Shown one piece after another: positions 46,101 through 60,800 of a stretch of DNA of 64,000 bases. The notes beneath the pieces are model-generated. The model was not told where the DNA came from and did not search any database. It was given only the letters and a program-made list of their open reading frames with translations. A program made the position numbers and the translations under genes. The number at the start of each line of letters is the position of its first letter. The stretch's first letter is position 1. Source of the DNA: Azolla pinnata (taxonomy: Eukaryota; Streptophyta; Polypodiopsida; Salviniales; Salviniaceae); contig JBBBWG010014334.1 in NCBI GenBank assembly GCA_037176905.1, forward strand, positions 19,711 through 83,710. The letters are read 5' to 3'.

Positions 46101-49100
46101 ATGGATCGCAGAGGGATCGTCCTTCCTCCTCCTGCTCCTTCTGCCTCCCGCCATGCCCGCTCCGGATCTGCTGGAGCTTCCATCTCCGGCGGATCGGGGC
46201 GCAGAGTGCAGAACTACACCGCCCGAGCTGCCGCCCAGAGGCTCGCCAAAGCCATGGCCGCTAAATCCAGCGAGGACGATGATGACTTCGACGACGACGA
46301 CGACGACGATGACGGCTTGGATGTGAACGACGGTGCTTACGGCGACAAGTTGTCGATCCCTCCTCGCGGTGCTCCACCCCCTCCCCAGGTGTGTGTGTGT
46401 CTTCTGCCACCGGTGCTTTGCCTCAAATCTGGGGTTTTCCTTGCCCGTGAGGTTCCGTCATTTTTTCTCCATTTAAAATTCTGCATTTTCACGTGGCAGA
46501 CATGGTGTTATGCTTTTCATTTGCAAAATTGTTCTTTTTGATATTTAGATCTCGTCATTTCGTTTCTCTGCTCTGATCCACACTGAATCATGTGCTTTTT
46601 CAACGCATGGAGTCTTCGGGAATAATGCTGGAAGTCAATACACGTGGGAATCCTGCAAAGAATGAGTAGTAATGCCTTCTCATGTATAATGGACAATGAG
46701 TTGAGAGATCTCAAATTTCTCTGGAAGTGATATACATTACTATATTGTGAGTTTAGTCCATGTATTCTACTTCTGGCCATGCAAATCGAAAATCTGCACA
46801 ATGCTGCCTGTCACATTTGTCTCTTTGCATATGCAATAACGAGAGATCATGACACATTGCATACAAGCTTTTTCAGAATAAGGCCCTAGTTTCCCCCTAA
46901 AAATCTCATACTAGCGATGCTGGAGTGTTTCTGTTAGGATGAAGGTAGTCAAGTGTGCAACTATTACAGAAAGAACGTATATATTGCCCATGTTTCGTAA
47001 CAGGTTAAAATGTTCTATATGATCGCAGATTAGTATTATGTTTTAACATGTCATCTCGTCCTCGAGACCAGCAAATCAGAGATAAATGTAGCGATGTGTA
47101 AAGGTGATTAATGGATTCGGTTATCATCCTGCATACTATTCTAAACATATACAATCAAATCTTTTGCCTTCACACCAACATGGATCCAATAGGATGAAGT
47201 AATCTCCAAAGGTGAAGGAATGCACTTTCGGGGATGGTAAATCAAGGAATATCTATTCATGATAAAGAAGGTGAGACAGTTTCAGTGTCTATATAGCTGG
47301 ATTCCATGTGCATGTCAAACTTATGGTGTCCAATTTATGCACAGTAACCCTTTGGAATGACTTGGTTGGGCCCCCACTAATATAGTGTTGAGTATACTTG
47401 TAGTATGAGAAGTAATAAATAAAGTGATGATTCTTTATTGATGAGGTTGAGGCTGTACTTGTCCTATGTATATTCTGAGATGTAGCAAGAAAAGTCCTAA
47501 GCACTGTCGGTCTTCATGGACACTTGAGTTGCTCGAAAACTTGGGGAAAGGAGAGTTGCAGCTATAACAGATGCATGACAAAAATTACTCGCCTTACAAT
47601 GTCATAGCCAAGCCTTGCGGGGTGGACTCAGTTTGGTGACAGGGCCCCTGGAAACCTTCCAGGTTAAAGGACTACACAAACCACTCATTACAACGATTAT
47701 CACGAGAAATGGCTCTATTGCTACTGATGAATGAGGTGAGGGTGCAATCTATTACCACAAATTGCTAACATTGGAAGCTCCCACAGAGAGTGTCGATGGA
47801 CGCCAAGCACAACTTGAGGAAACATTTGGGAAATTATTCCTGAGTCAATCAAGACTGAACTGAAAGAGCCCCTAGGTAGTTTATGCTGAGAGGGATAGGT
47901 AGAGACAAATGCACAGACATATGTTGTTTGAATTTGGTCACTGTATGATATAAGGATTGAAAACGATTCAGGCTAACAGAAACAATAGGACGTGAATAAA
48001 TATTCGTTAGAAGCTAAGAAAGAATAGATTACACTAGATTATAAAGAAAAAACTACATTCACCAAACTATAATGGTTTCTCTTCTTCTTCCTTCCCTCTT
48101 CTACTTCTTCTCTCTACTCCAAAACTCTCTTCTTACTCTCCCCTAAAGCCGTCTTCCAGCTCTTCTCGTATAGCCTTTTGAGTACCTATGTTTTTTTAAG
48201 AGCTCTTCGTTTCTCTGATGCCGCGTTATTTTTTCGATCATATATCTTGATTTAGAACTCCAAATTTAGATCTGTGTTCATCAGCAAGATGATTGCCTTA
48301 CTTTCTATTGCATGTTTGGAAGCCAAATTTGGTGGTGATATAGGAAGCTACAAGCAATTTACTCCAACTGCTTTCTAGATATTTGCTGTTAATTTGATTC
48401 TCTGCTTTTTTCTTCTTTTCCACGAGTTCTCTTTATCTTCTTATGCTATTGATCATGCTCCATTGTCCTGTGGATGTGAATGCTCCAGCCTTCACACCGT
48501 TTGTCATGTGCCATTGCTTCTGATTAAATAATGCTTACACAGTTACCTTCCATCTTTTTCCTATTTTTACTATGTTTGACAGTAGTATGTGAGGAAGCAT
48601 GACATGATAGTTGGAAAAATATAAAATAAGTGGAAGGTAATGGAATTTAAATGACATTTGTTCATGTGTTTGTACATATCTTCATTGTAACTATCCTCTT
48701 AAGCAAAGGTTCTCCATTTGATTCATGATAATGCTACTGGTTATTTAATATTTATGATTATCTCCAACCTCTTCTTCACATGTTGACTATAGTTACTCTT
48801 ATCTAATATCTTCAAGCGACTGATCATAACTGTGTAAACGTTTGTCACCACCTATGGTTTTAGCAAGGTAAACTAGCTAAAATTGATTCTGGAATGTTGA
48901 TCATGCGGTGTTCGCATTTGGATTTGAGGATTTGATAGACTCTAATTTCTTTCCTAGAGGAATTGTTTAGTCTCTCAAGTTGCCTTGCTTCTCTATTTAC
49001 ACTAAAAGGAATGTATCACGTATGGATCACTTGCAGATAGAATATGGATCACTTACAGATATTTCCTTAGAATATCTTATCTAGAACATCTTTCCTTCCT

Positions 49101-52100
49101 TGCATTAATGGCCTAGTCATCATAGAAAGTGATCTATTTGTTTTGTTTCCCCACCAACTATAATCAAGTTTCTTCCTATGGATATTCGAAGGTTGTTGCA
49201 ATCACATGGAGAAGTAACCTTCCTGCTGTGTATATCTAATGATCAATTAACATATGTTTGTATATAATGTAGTTGTCTAGCAAGTTTTCTACATCAACTA
49301 GAGTAACTCCTATCCAGACCAAAACAGTTAGGCAACCTACAGCAGTGGTCGTATCGTCTACACATCTTGACTATGTGGTATCTGGAACCGGAAGGTATGT
49401 GTGGTTTGAGAGCGTTTTGATGCTTTATATAATGAAGTAATTGATCGAAGAACTGCCATGTGCATCAATATCATGCTGTCTCATGGTTGAGATGAACAGG
49501 TTTCCTAGTGCTTCTCCTGATGATGACAGTAGGGGGCCAGTGTCAGTGTACAGTAAGGTTGGTATAGAGAATCTTCATATATACATCCCTGCTATGATGC
49601 TTTGTGTATTTCTGCAATGAAAGTACAGAATGCATATGAAAATGTTACATGCATTGGTAACTTGCAAGTATTTTTTGTGCTTACTTAATGTGTTGTGGAT
49701 GCATTCCATGTTATTACGTGCAGAGGGAAGATTGTTTTATTAGAAATGGAAGGTGACTTTATTATATTTTGATAAACACTTGCCAGGTTGATCAAACCAA
49801 TGATGAAACTGAAGACCGTGTTACCCAGGTATGCAACAAGGCATGCCTTCTGAGTCATTGATGTATGTTTTCATGAACTGAGTATCATCATAAAATGTAA
49901 TACTAAGGTCACGTTTTAAAGCACCTGATTTCAGCTACAGTGTGCATGTAGTACTGAGATCTCACAAACAGGGCAAAGTTTGACAATAATTTAAGTCTGC
50001 GATTGGTGTGTATATATATATATATATATATAGTAACTTGAATTCAGTGAAGCTCGGCTTTACTTCATAGACTCAGACTGAGGTAATTTTATTCAGTTTA
50101 TGGGCGAACATTTGCATTGAACTTTTCAAGACAGGGTGTGGCACATACTTGGCATTAATGAATCTCTGCTTAATGACATTCTGTATAAAACTTAGAATGC
50201 CTGTAAAATTATGATAGTTCTGCTCTTGACAGTTCCATTCTCAAACTTAAATGTACGTCATATTCTATGTCTGAACTGCATTTTTAATAGAAAATGGAAA
50301 ATTTTCATGCAACAAGGATCTACTTGTGTACTCAATGCAGTTTCCTAGAAATTCTGTTGTGAGTCCTGACGCTTTACCAAGATCTATTTCAACTGGGGGT
50401 CCATCACTATCAAGGCCATCCTCGTCCATCATCGCTTCACCTGGCCCCAGATCTAGACCACATCCACCTATGGTCAGACCACAACCGCGAAGGTAATGTC
50501 CCTCTCGAGAGTATTTGTTAATACGTTTGAATGGATTCACTAAACAAGAAAGATATTTATCAACAATCAAAGACTTCCTATGTGACACTTAAGTGAACAG
50601 TGTAGTGCAGGATGAGAAAAGGGAGACGGCATCACTGTATGATAAGGTTGGTATGTGCATTCTTCTATTTACTGTGTGAGCCGAATCGCCTATCTAATAG
50701 CTTGCATAGTGGATACATATCCACATCCACATCTGGAGTCATCTCTATAGCTGTACTGGTTTCGATCGTACTTTCTTCCCTAAAATTGCAATAGGAATAT
50801 TCCTAATATTATGAGAAATAATGTTGTTAATGTTGTTGACTTTCTATATTTTGGTAATTTTATTAGATTGATCAACTTGATGAAGAAAAAGAAGGGCTTG
50901 CTTATCAGGTATGAATATAGACTGTGAATTTGTGGAGTAGGTTTTGGGTATGTGGTTTGTGGTTTGCTGGAGAAGGTCCCTGACTGACACGATAAGGTAT
51001 ATGGTTTAGTTGCGTATTGCAGAGGATAAGTGGAAACAAGCAGAAGCTCGGGCAAAACAGTTGGAAAATCAGGTGCTGGCTAATCTGTCTATTTCATAAC
51101 TTTCAGTTCGAGTTAAACTTGTATTGACTTGCAATACATACTTGATAAGATGGTGTATTTTTAACTACAAAGAAGGGGCAGAAATAGATGGAAAATCACA
51201 TCTCTTGTTTCTGCCGTTGGGATCCCAGCACATAGAAGTGCAAATATGTATATGCTTTATACATCATTCTGTCATCTGGAAAGAGAAAGGCAGATGGAGT
51301 TCTCGAGGAAGGAAGAAAGAAAGCTGCCTTAAGAACCACAATGGCCTGTTAGACCAAACAATAAAAGATATCTTAGTTTGTTGACTTGTCTTTAAGAACA
51401 ACAAAGTCAAATTAATGTAACTAAAAATTGAAGTAACAATAAACGAAAAAGCATCTTTTTGTCATATTGCAGTCGGCAACAAGGTTTTCATTTCCTAGAG
51501 GCTTACACTTTTGATTTAGGCCTGGTTGATGTAGTATGGGATTGAAAAAAAGAAAAGAAAATTATATCTTTTAAGAGGCCAAAGTGACCTATAACTCTGC
51601 ACAAGAAAAATACATCATCAATTGTTCTGTATCTCGAATAGGAAAGAAAATAAACCAAAAAATATATATCTACAAACGAGGTCTTAGTGAGGCTAGATAT
51701 CTAAGGATACCATATCATGTGCCTAGATCGGCTCTGTGGGGGTTCTTGGTTGATGAGCTTGTGCAGTTTATTATTGTCCAACAACTTCTCCCAGTGACTT
51801 ATAGTGCGAGACAAAGTGATAGAGCTAAAAAAAGTTGTCAGGCTTCTTTGTTGCTGAGCTTGTGGTAGTGGTTTTGCTCTTTAGGTTCTTGCTATGGCCA
51901 ACATGACCCCTCTGGCCAGTTGATAAATTATATCTTAAAATGTTGTCTCGTTTGTAATTCTTAAGATTGAACAACCAACATCATTGAGCATTTGCTGTGG
52001 TGCTCTAATCTGCAAAAAAATGCATAATCTTTGCCAGATCCACTATCTTCTCATTCTTGCATACAGGCAGACGTGTAAAACCAGACCAGATACTTCCTTA

Positions 52101-55100
52101 CTAAAGCTTATGTTGTTAGTTCAAAGCTTGTTATGTTTGGTTGTTAACTCAACTCGTCACAAAACATTGACTGAAGATCCGACTTTGCAACAGTTTTTCT
52201 GCCTGCCTATCAACAATGTTAGGAAAAAGATTGGACATGAATATCATGCACATCTTACAATCATAATTATCTTATTGATGCAAATTTTTAAAGATATCAG
52301 AAATCTTAGAGTACATATCTGAGATCCCTTGTTTTTGGTAATTAAATGGTTGTTATGGATAATCTGTTGTCTTTCGCTGCTCCTAGCAAGCATTAGCTCA
52401 AGCCTATGGCTTTTTTCCAGGTTAAAAATCTTGGTGAAGGGCTTTCATTAGAGGATCGTTTGTTGAAGAGGTGCTATTTGTCTTTCCTGGCAGTAAAACA
52501 TGCATTCTTCGTTATTGCTATTTTTGTGATGAGATTGGTTATTGCAGGAAAGAAGAAGCCCTCAAGCAACGAGAGGTACTGAAGATGAAACTGAGTTAAT
52601 AAATGTTGAATTCAAACTTCAGAGATTCAATATTAAGCTGAATAATTTGTTTTCTAGTTCTAGTTGAATTTAATGGTCAAGTTCTTGAGAAATAAGATTC
52701 TGCTCGTTAATAATGCAATGTTCTACCTTGATAGGCTGCTCTTAAAGCTGCGAAGCTAACAAAGGATGCCCGAGATGATGAAATTGCTGCGCTTCGGTTA
52801 GATGTTGAGGTAGTCTCATAAATTGGTGAATCTTCATGAGATTTAAGTTAAACATTAGTTTATCCCCATTATCTGTGCTTTTCTTCTGAATAACTGCGAA
52901 CCATTAATAAAGGCTGCAAGAGAAGAGGCAGCTGTTGCTGTTGAACAAGCAAGAAATGCAGAAGGAGAAGCACGTGGTTTACGAAACATGACCCAGAGAA
53001 TGATCCTAACACAAGAAGAAATGGTTACTCAGTTTTGTTCTGATAATGTTTTTAGAATAGCTTATTATGCATGTTCAAAGCTAAAATTTTCTCATTTCCC
53101 TTAAAAGGAGGAAGTAGTTCTGAAGCGTTGCTGGCTTGCTCGGTATTGGGGCTTGTGTGTGAAATATGGTAAATATCATTTTTTGATTTAAAGACTGATT
53201 GGATGCATCAAGCATGCAACAACCCAGTATACACTTCGCAGAAGAGATATCACTCTTTGCACCATGCCTGAAGGAGATGTGTGAACAAAATTGTATGTGT
53301 ACAGGGATACATGCTGAGATTGCAGGTCCGAAGCATGAATATTGGAGGTCCTTTGCACCACTTCCCCTTGAAGTCGTTCTGTCAGCGGGTCAGAAAGCAA
53401 AAGAGGAGCCCATACCTGATGAGCAAAATGGTATTTCCTTTATCACCTTATCTTATTCTAATTGAGTCAGTTTCTTCTCAGTTTTATCTTTTGGTGTCTG
53501 CTCTCAATTTTCTCCCTCCACAATGGCATCATTTGATTTTGTTGCTTCGTACACAAACAAGAATTACTAGAGTGACAAATATTGGGCAATGCTCGTAACA
53601 CAAGGATGGTGCATTTGATAGCTTCAGAGAACTTGAGGACTGTTAGGCAACATAGGATATGCAGACATAGTCACAGAAAAAACTTCAATTTTTAATAGAA
53701 AGATAAACCCTTCAGATCTTACACGATTCCATTGAGGAAGGGCGAGAGCATCCAGACCCTCATAACCTTCACCATCCTGCCCTGGCTTATTAGTGTCGAT
53801 CACATTTAACTTACCTTAATAATTGAAACTACAGATTACCTTAATAATTGGCATCTACTTTACTCATGAGCTAACAGAAATTTCACCATGCCGAATTAGG
53901 AATCTATCACTTCGATCCCATCAACTCTCAACTTTCAACTCCCAAATACAGAAAGAATGGGAGAAATGAAGAGGCATGATTGAGGGTTGTAAGGGGAGGA
54001 TCATATAGAATCCAAATCAAATGCCTGTGAAAGACCTGCCAATCATGAATTTAGAGGGCATTTGTGTGTGCTATTAGATGTTGTGAGCGTGTATGCACTG
54101 AAGATCTTAATATAATTTTGGTTTCTTCCTCTGTGTTTATGGAATTCTATGAGTGGTAATCGAACCATCATGCATCCATCACCAACCTAAACGTACTTTG
54201 GATAGTAGATGAGTAGCACTTATGATACTATTGGCTTTGTATTGAAAAGGTCATGCTTCTAGTACTGAAGCTAAGCTGCTGTTTTTCTAATAATTTTGTC
54301 TTGAAGTGGTGGTACTTCCCATGATCAAGTCTTGCAAGATCATGAGTAGTTATTCCATATGTATGCGGAGTGATCTGCTGTTTGATTTTCATGGAAACTT
54401 ACAGGACCGAATAAAAGAAGCAGGGATTTGATGGATTTAAGCGGTGAAGGAAACATTGAAAGTATGCTTTCTGTTGAGAAGGGGCTTCGTGAGCTTGCAT
54501 CTCTGAAGGTTTCCTTGTGATAATCATTTTATGATTCTCTCTGCTCTCCGCAAGTGATATGTAGTTTTGATATTCATTGAGGCTGTTTTGTTGCAAGGTA
54601 GAAGATGCCGTTGTGCTTGCTATGGCTCAGCAGAGAAATCGGGGTCCAATCAGTAGAGGCATAGGTAATTGGCCTCCTTCATACTGCCAAACTAACTGCC
54701 AATTATGTAGCAATATTTTTGTTCTTATTCTTGAGAGAGCCTTATTTGTTCATGCTGGCAATTTGACCGTGCTGTACTCTCATAAGTAAACATTTGAATT
54801 CAATGAAAGCGGTAATATATCACACATCTTCATGCCTCCTTACCTTATTCAAGGTGGAAAAATATTGCAGGCATTGATAGTTCAAGACTTGGAGATTCAT
54901 TTGGTATGTTTATATAAACAGTCTCTTATTTAGAAAGATTCATATATTAGGCCTACCAGTCTAATTTCCTTACATTTGGCATCTGGTTTATTAAGAATTG
55001 AACCCAGATGAAATTGAGGACGTCGAGTTTAAGCAGGTATCTGAGTTCTAACATCTATTGAAAAACATACACAATATTTGAAATCATGACCGAGTTATGC

Positions 55101-56067
55101 TAACAGTACGTTCCCATTGATCTCGCCTTCCAGGCATGGATTCTATATTTTTGGCGGCGTGCCAAAATGAATGGCGTTGAAGAGGATATCGCAGACGAAC
55201 GACTACAGTATTGGAGTAGCCGGAGTAGCCAAACACCCACATTCCATGATGCTGTTGATGGTATGTCCTTCTATTTTATCTTCTAAAATTTTATATTATT
55301 CATCTGGATATTTTCTTGTGAAGTTACTGAACTGAACATAAACGTGGTATTGCATAATTTTTGTCATATGTATGATTCTGCTATTTTCTGGTGCTGTATG
55401 TAGAAACAAATATTGAGTAACATGTGAAATTGATTATAAGGCGTCAGACAAGGGAAACGTTTTTCAAATTCTGGGCTCTTACAATAACATGCTCCTATGT
55501 TTGGATCACTACTTATATTACCATATGGCATACATAAAGGGGGATTAGGGAGTTTGAGCAAGGAGGAATCAATTAAATTTGAGTTTGGCTTCATATGGAT
55601 GTTTGAGCTAAGAGAACCCCGGAAGGCTTGTAGCCTTGCCTGATGATTAATAATGCTGTGATAGTTCTCTTTCCCAAATGTTTTTATCCTTCGAGATTCA
55701 TGCATACTATCAAGTGGCTTTGAAACTGGTAGAAATTTGAGGTTCTCTTGTGAGACCATTTTCATTTGAATTGGAAAGTTAACAAGAATAAGGATTGAAG
55801 GGTGCACTGATCTAGTGTTTACTCACAGTCTGCTATGTTGGTTCCATTTAGTTAAATCTCGGTGTGCTGCTATTACTGCACTTGAATAATTGATTCAGGT
55901 GGTGGTGTTTCTTATCTCAATTTTTATTAGTGGATCGAGGGCTAATGGAATTACAGAGGCTTGGTATAGAGAATCAACTATGGGAGGCGTCTCGGAAAGA
56001 AATACATGAAGTGATCTCTAATCTGCCACCCCTTGAAGATGGCGAAAGAAATAAAAATCATAGTTAA
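46101..56067 (+). CDS. SCD2: Coiled-coil protein SCD2 (Stomatal Cytokinesis Defective 2)
   Basis: Partner of the DENN protein SCD1 in clathrin-linked membrane trafficking during cytokinesis and cell expansion. Twenty exons: 46101-46388, 49273-49394, 49500-49557, 49787-49828, 50341-50492, 50601-50646, 50867-50908, 51010-51072, 52421-52470, 52548-52575, 52735-52809, 52913-53023, 53108-53168, 53305-53430, 54405-54508, 54598-54664, 54871-54903, 54996-55036, 55134-55260, 55931-56067. All phases agree, giving 590 residues, near the Arabidopsis length. The N-terminus is disordered ([17 protein letters not shown], then a poly-Asp block). The central coiled coil includes [20 protein letters not shown]. 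The conserved C-terminus has [56 protein letters not shown] and [20 protein letters not shown]. Exon 6 uses the acceptor at 50600; the next AG would break the frame. Intron 1 is 2.9 kb. Confidence 0.93.
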
Positions 56068-57880
56068 AGGATGGTAACCTGAATCGGCGTTCATCATTCC
56101 TTTTGTCTGGCAATTTGGTGGATAATTTTTTGTTGCATGGCTGGAATCGTGTCATAAATTCTTTGTATGTACTCGTAGATCCTCCCCGTTTCCTAGCATT
56201 CTTGCGTTTGCAGGAGATTTTGGACGATTTGGATTTCCCATAATGGTAATTTATCTGTTCACAAGAGGTCTACTTGTAAAATCACCTTCGGAATGAATTT
56301 GACATGCTGTATGTACTACTACTGCAGCTAAACTTTTGTGGAATAATATACATGTCGAAACGCCGAACAATGTAATGTCTAATTGCATGGAAATATCACT
56401 CATCCTTGTACAATTTGCCCTTGGCAACGACATACATTTGATGATGCCATTTAAGTTTTGGGTTTTCGGATTGAGGCAGTGTAAGTATGTGCCAAACTTT
56501 TTGTTGAAAGCCAAGTGTGTCCATTTAATTGTTTGAAATGATTCGAGAGACAAGCTTGTAATTGCAAGCTCTTCCGAATCAAATCGAATCTTACATTGAT
56601 TGGTTCATTACATATATAGCAAAGACGTCAACTCCATGTGTAGATGGCTTAGATGATTCACACCCATTTCGCAATGGAGATTATCAATGCTCGATGGGTA
56701 GGAATTAGATTGTCTATGAGCATTGTCAATACGGAAGCCTAATCTAGAGTCTCCACTTGATTCATTATGAAATGGCATAAAGTCGGTGCACACAAACTCT
56801 CTTGCATGGTCCAAGATGAAACGCGTTGCACCTACTAGCGGTCTCAAGAGATTAGAGATTGAAAGGACAGTTGAATTGCATTATAGATTGAAAGCATGTG
56901 AGTTAGGAAATGCAGGTTGGATAGAGAACCAAGATTAGATGCTGATGGCTAAAAAACCGAGAACCTATTATAGGCGACAGTGGAAGATAGAGATCGATAG
57001 AGATCGGTGCTTTGATGTAAGACAATCGAATTGTCCAGAAAAGTCTGAACAATTCAGAAGCGCAAAGTAACAATCAAACATCGCACCTGGGACACGAACC
57101 TTCAAAGGATCTCTCGACCATGATTCGTACAGAAACTGTGAGGGGACAAGCGGCAATGTGTACTGCGAAACAAAGCAAACATGAACTGCGGTTTCGGCCA
57201 GACACAAGAACACAAGATCAACTGTTTCGACATTGGTCAAGGGATCGATCGATCGATCGATCGTAGGAACAAGTTACCGGATTGTGTTTTCACTGAATGA
57301 TGCGATCGAAATCGAGGTTCCGATGGAGGAGTTCGATCCGAATGAGTGGGCCTCTCACTCGATCCGATCGGAGCTTCATCGGAGGAATGGGTTCGGATCA
57401 GATCCGGTTTGTGTTGAAGCCCGATCCCGCACGACATCAGGTCAACCATGGCTGGTATTCCCCAGTTCATGCAACATCATGGCACAGAGAGGCACAGAGA
57501 GGCACAGAGAGGAAAACCAAAGAAGGGAGGAGAAATCGAAGAAAAGAATGAATTTGTGTCAAGAATTGGAGCAGGGGGAAGAAGCAGATCAGGCTACTGG
57601 ATTAACACAAGGAAGGAGGAAGCAAGAAGGAGGAGGAGGAGGAGGTGGAGGAGGAAGAGGGGGAGAAGAAGAAATCCAGAGGAGGAGGAGGAGGGGGAGA
57701 AGAAGAAACCCACAAAGGGAAGAGGAAGGAGCAGGGTCTTAAGAGAAAAACAGAGTATTTGCACAAGAGGGGCAGAAAGAGAAGAAGCTGCATGCTGTGA
57801 AAGGGAGGCTAGAAGAAATCAAGAACAGGTTGGGCTTGCCAGTGGAAGGAAGGAAGGCAAACAAGGAGTAGCTGGGGTCC
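56068..57880. other. Intergenic region between SCD2 and the MPB2C-like gene
   Basis: The first kilobase is AT-rich with no supported gene. From about 57230 it becomes GC- and purine-rich: (GATC)n at 57241-57263, GGCACAGAGA units at about 57480-57513, and GGA/GAAGA runs to about 57780. Long purine-rich open frames on both strands are low-complexity. The purine-rich part is probably the MPB2C leader and promoter. Confidence 0.5.
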
Positions 57881-60800
57881 ATGGAAAGCAATGGTAGAAG
57901 GTTGGGTGGTTTGATGCATTCATGGAGCGATGGTATGGGGCTTCAACCTGCATCATCAGCACCCCTTCTCTCGTTCATTTCTACTCACGGCCATGATGGC
58001 AATGCAGAGAAGAAAGTGATGTACAAGAACCTGGTTGAGATGTTCCCTCTTGGAGACACCTTAATGGTAAGGGAAGCCCCCTCATCATCATCATCATCAC
58101 CATCATCATCATAAATCATCATCAATTTTGCACCTCATTTTCTTCATTCTTTCCTCGTTCTCCATGATGGATTTATATGGTTGCATGATCCCCATTTAGC
58201 TTAATGCATTAGACTCTTGCCTTAGATCTTATGGTTTCTTGAAGCTTTTGGTGTGCACAGGATGAGCACGATTGTTAATTTTGTGTGTAGGAGCCTGTAA
58301 GACCTTGTATGTAGACAGCCGTGGTTTACAATGCCAACTTGTGAAGAATTCCGTGCTCATTTTTGTTAATATGTGTAATTTTACTGCATAGGCGATCTAT
58401 CTATCTATCTCTCTCTCTATATATATATCCAATAGGTAATCATGGGTAAACACAGTATATCAACAACAGTTGATCATGGTTTAACTTGTTGGTACATTTC
58501 GTAGATTGTATCTTGTTCACATTTTTGTTGTGTGTGTAGAAGCTTTTAAGACCTTATATATAGAAAACAAGCTAGCACCTTGTTTTGCAGTGCTAATGTA
58601 TTCAACAATTTCGTACCTATATCTATTTATCTGTATACGTACATATATATGCCCAGAAGGTAAGGATGGATTAACTCAATGTATTGGTAACATTTAATCA
58701 TATACGTATATGGTGATGTAACCATGGTGAGTTTGCATTATTCAAGGAATTTCAATAATGTACTTCTTTTCCAGGATCAAACTAGCAAGCCTTATCGCAA
58801 ACATACCTCTTTCCTAGTCTACACCCCGACCCCGGCTCCATCACCAACAGCATCTCCGACACAGTCTTCAAGAGATGTGGTGATTCCTAAGAAAGTAAAG
58901 CTGTTTCTTCGTGTATGAAATGTAGAATTCTTTTCTGTACATAATCCTAATGAAGGCATGGCATATATCTTCATGTTGTGTGGAAACACATTCATCATTC
59001 TTGCATGGTATGTTCCTTTTTCAGAAGGTAACCCACTCATATTTTCTGTGAATACTTTATCTAATGCATGTCACTTCTGTGAAGCTGTCTGTGCATTGAT
59101 AAGAAAAAATTGAGATGGGCTCAAGAAAAGAAGAAGGGTATAGAGTCTGGAAATCATGACTAAAAGGATCAAAATTAAGTCAAGGTATAGGCCTGAATAA
59201 GCATATTGGTTTGGTGTCTACATCAAGGAACTATGCGTTAGAGATCTATTAGGGATAAGACTTTAATGGTAGAGATATTCCCAGGCCATTGTGTAAATCT
59301 TTGGTTTCCATTTGTGGATCTGCCCTTGCATCTCTAGATTGATCATGTATGATTATGAATTCACAGCTTTACATGCATTAGGATCTAAATCAGGCCGGAT
59401 ATATGTGTCGAACACTTCGAGAACTCGGGTGGATTTGGCCATTGAGTTTTTGTATGAAAATCAGTTTTAATGTGTGAGTAGATACAATCGCTCATGAATT
59501 ATGTATTCATATGTATGTACATTCATGCATGTGTTCATCCATACATACATAACATATATCTATATCTCTCTATCTATATCTATATATATACACACATTGT
59601 GGGTCTACAGGCAATCGATCTAAATCCATTCAGAGGTAAAAAGAGTCGGAAAGGTAAGAAGGCTCGATATCTTCCTGATAAACGAGGGGAGGACACTCCG
59701 GTGGAAAATGTTGAAAACCTATTTGTCTGTGGGACGGAGATGCCGAGGCTCTCATTTTCAATGGATCTGGAAGTGAATCGAAATGCTGCTATGATTGTGA
59801 AACTGAAAAGCCGTATAGATGAGTTGGAGCAAGAACTGTTGCTAGATGAGAGGATTAACAAGTCTCAAGCAGAAGAGATGAAGAGCAAAGAAGCTGAGCA
59901 AGCTGAGTTACGGCGTGAAGTTGGGGAGCTTCAAAAAAAACTGCTTGTAAAAGAGGAAGAGGTCAAGAAAGCTCTCCTTCAGATATCTGAGAAAGAGGTA
60001 GAAATTTTTCAATTCAGGTCGAAATATTGGTAAAATCAAAATCCACCATTTCTGAAAAAAAGGTCTTTTTGGTGTTTTAAGATGCCCAACAATGTGAGAT
60101 ATTGGTAAAAGATAAATAATTAATAAATTTCCAACATTTGTGAATAAGAAGAAGAAGAAGTAGAATAAAAATATCCTCTTTGATATTTTGGGATGCCTGA
60201 CAGTCGTACAGATAATTAATTAATGAATGAATTTCACCATGTGAAGAAGAAAAGTAGTGTCTTTTGATGGCTTGAGATGCCTAACAATGTGAGAGATCAT
60301 TAAAAAGGAACAAATAAGTAAAAAATTCTACCATTTTGAAGAAGGTGAAGAAGAAGGTAAATAGGAGGTCTTTTGGGAGGCCCAACAAGTTCAGAACAAA
60401 CATGTGTTTTTTTCCCTTTTCCGTATGTTTTGTAGGAAGAGATTACATGCATGCATTCTCTTTTGGAAAAAGCGGAAGATGATATGCATGCATCGAACTT
60501 GAATATGAAGAGGTTCCATGAGGAATCACATCGGCTGCATTACCAAGTGGCTGAATTTCTTTTCCAGATGCAAAGCATCACATCAAGCAATGATCCAGAC
60601 GTGGATCAAAAGTATGATGGAACTGAACTTTCGGTGGTAGAGGTATGTACTTGAGAAAAATCATAGCTTTGAGCCCATTGTTTGTGTTTTTAATGCGTTT
60701 TAAAAAAATTTCCATGCATGGCTTTTGGGCAATTTCTTTTTCTGCTTCTGTGACATACAAACCGCTCAAACTACCTTCAATGTCAAATGCCATTGAAGGG

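Noticed and set aside
56251-56553. 100-codon minus-strand frame downstream of SCD2
   Set aside because: No known domain, no splice context, and it overlaps the likely SCD2 3' UTR.
57233-57897. Long Arg/Glu/Gly-rich frames before the MPB2C-like gene
   Set aside because: They translate the GGA/GAAGA purine tract. The conserved protein begins at 57881.
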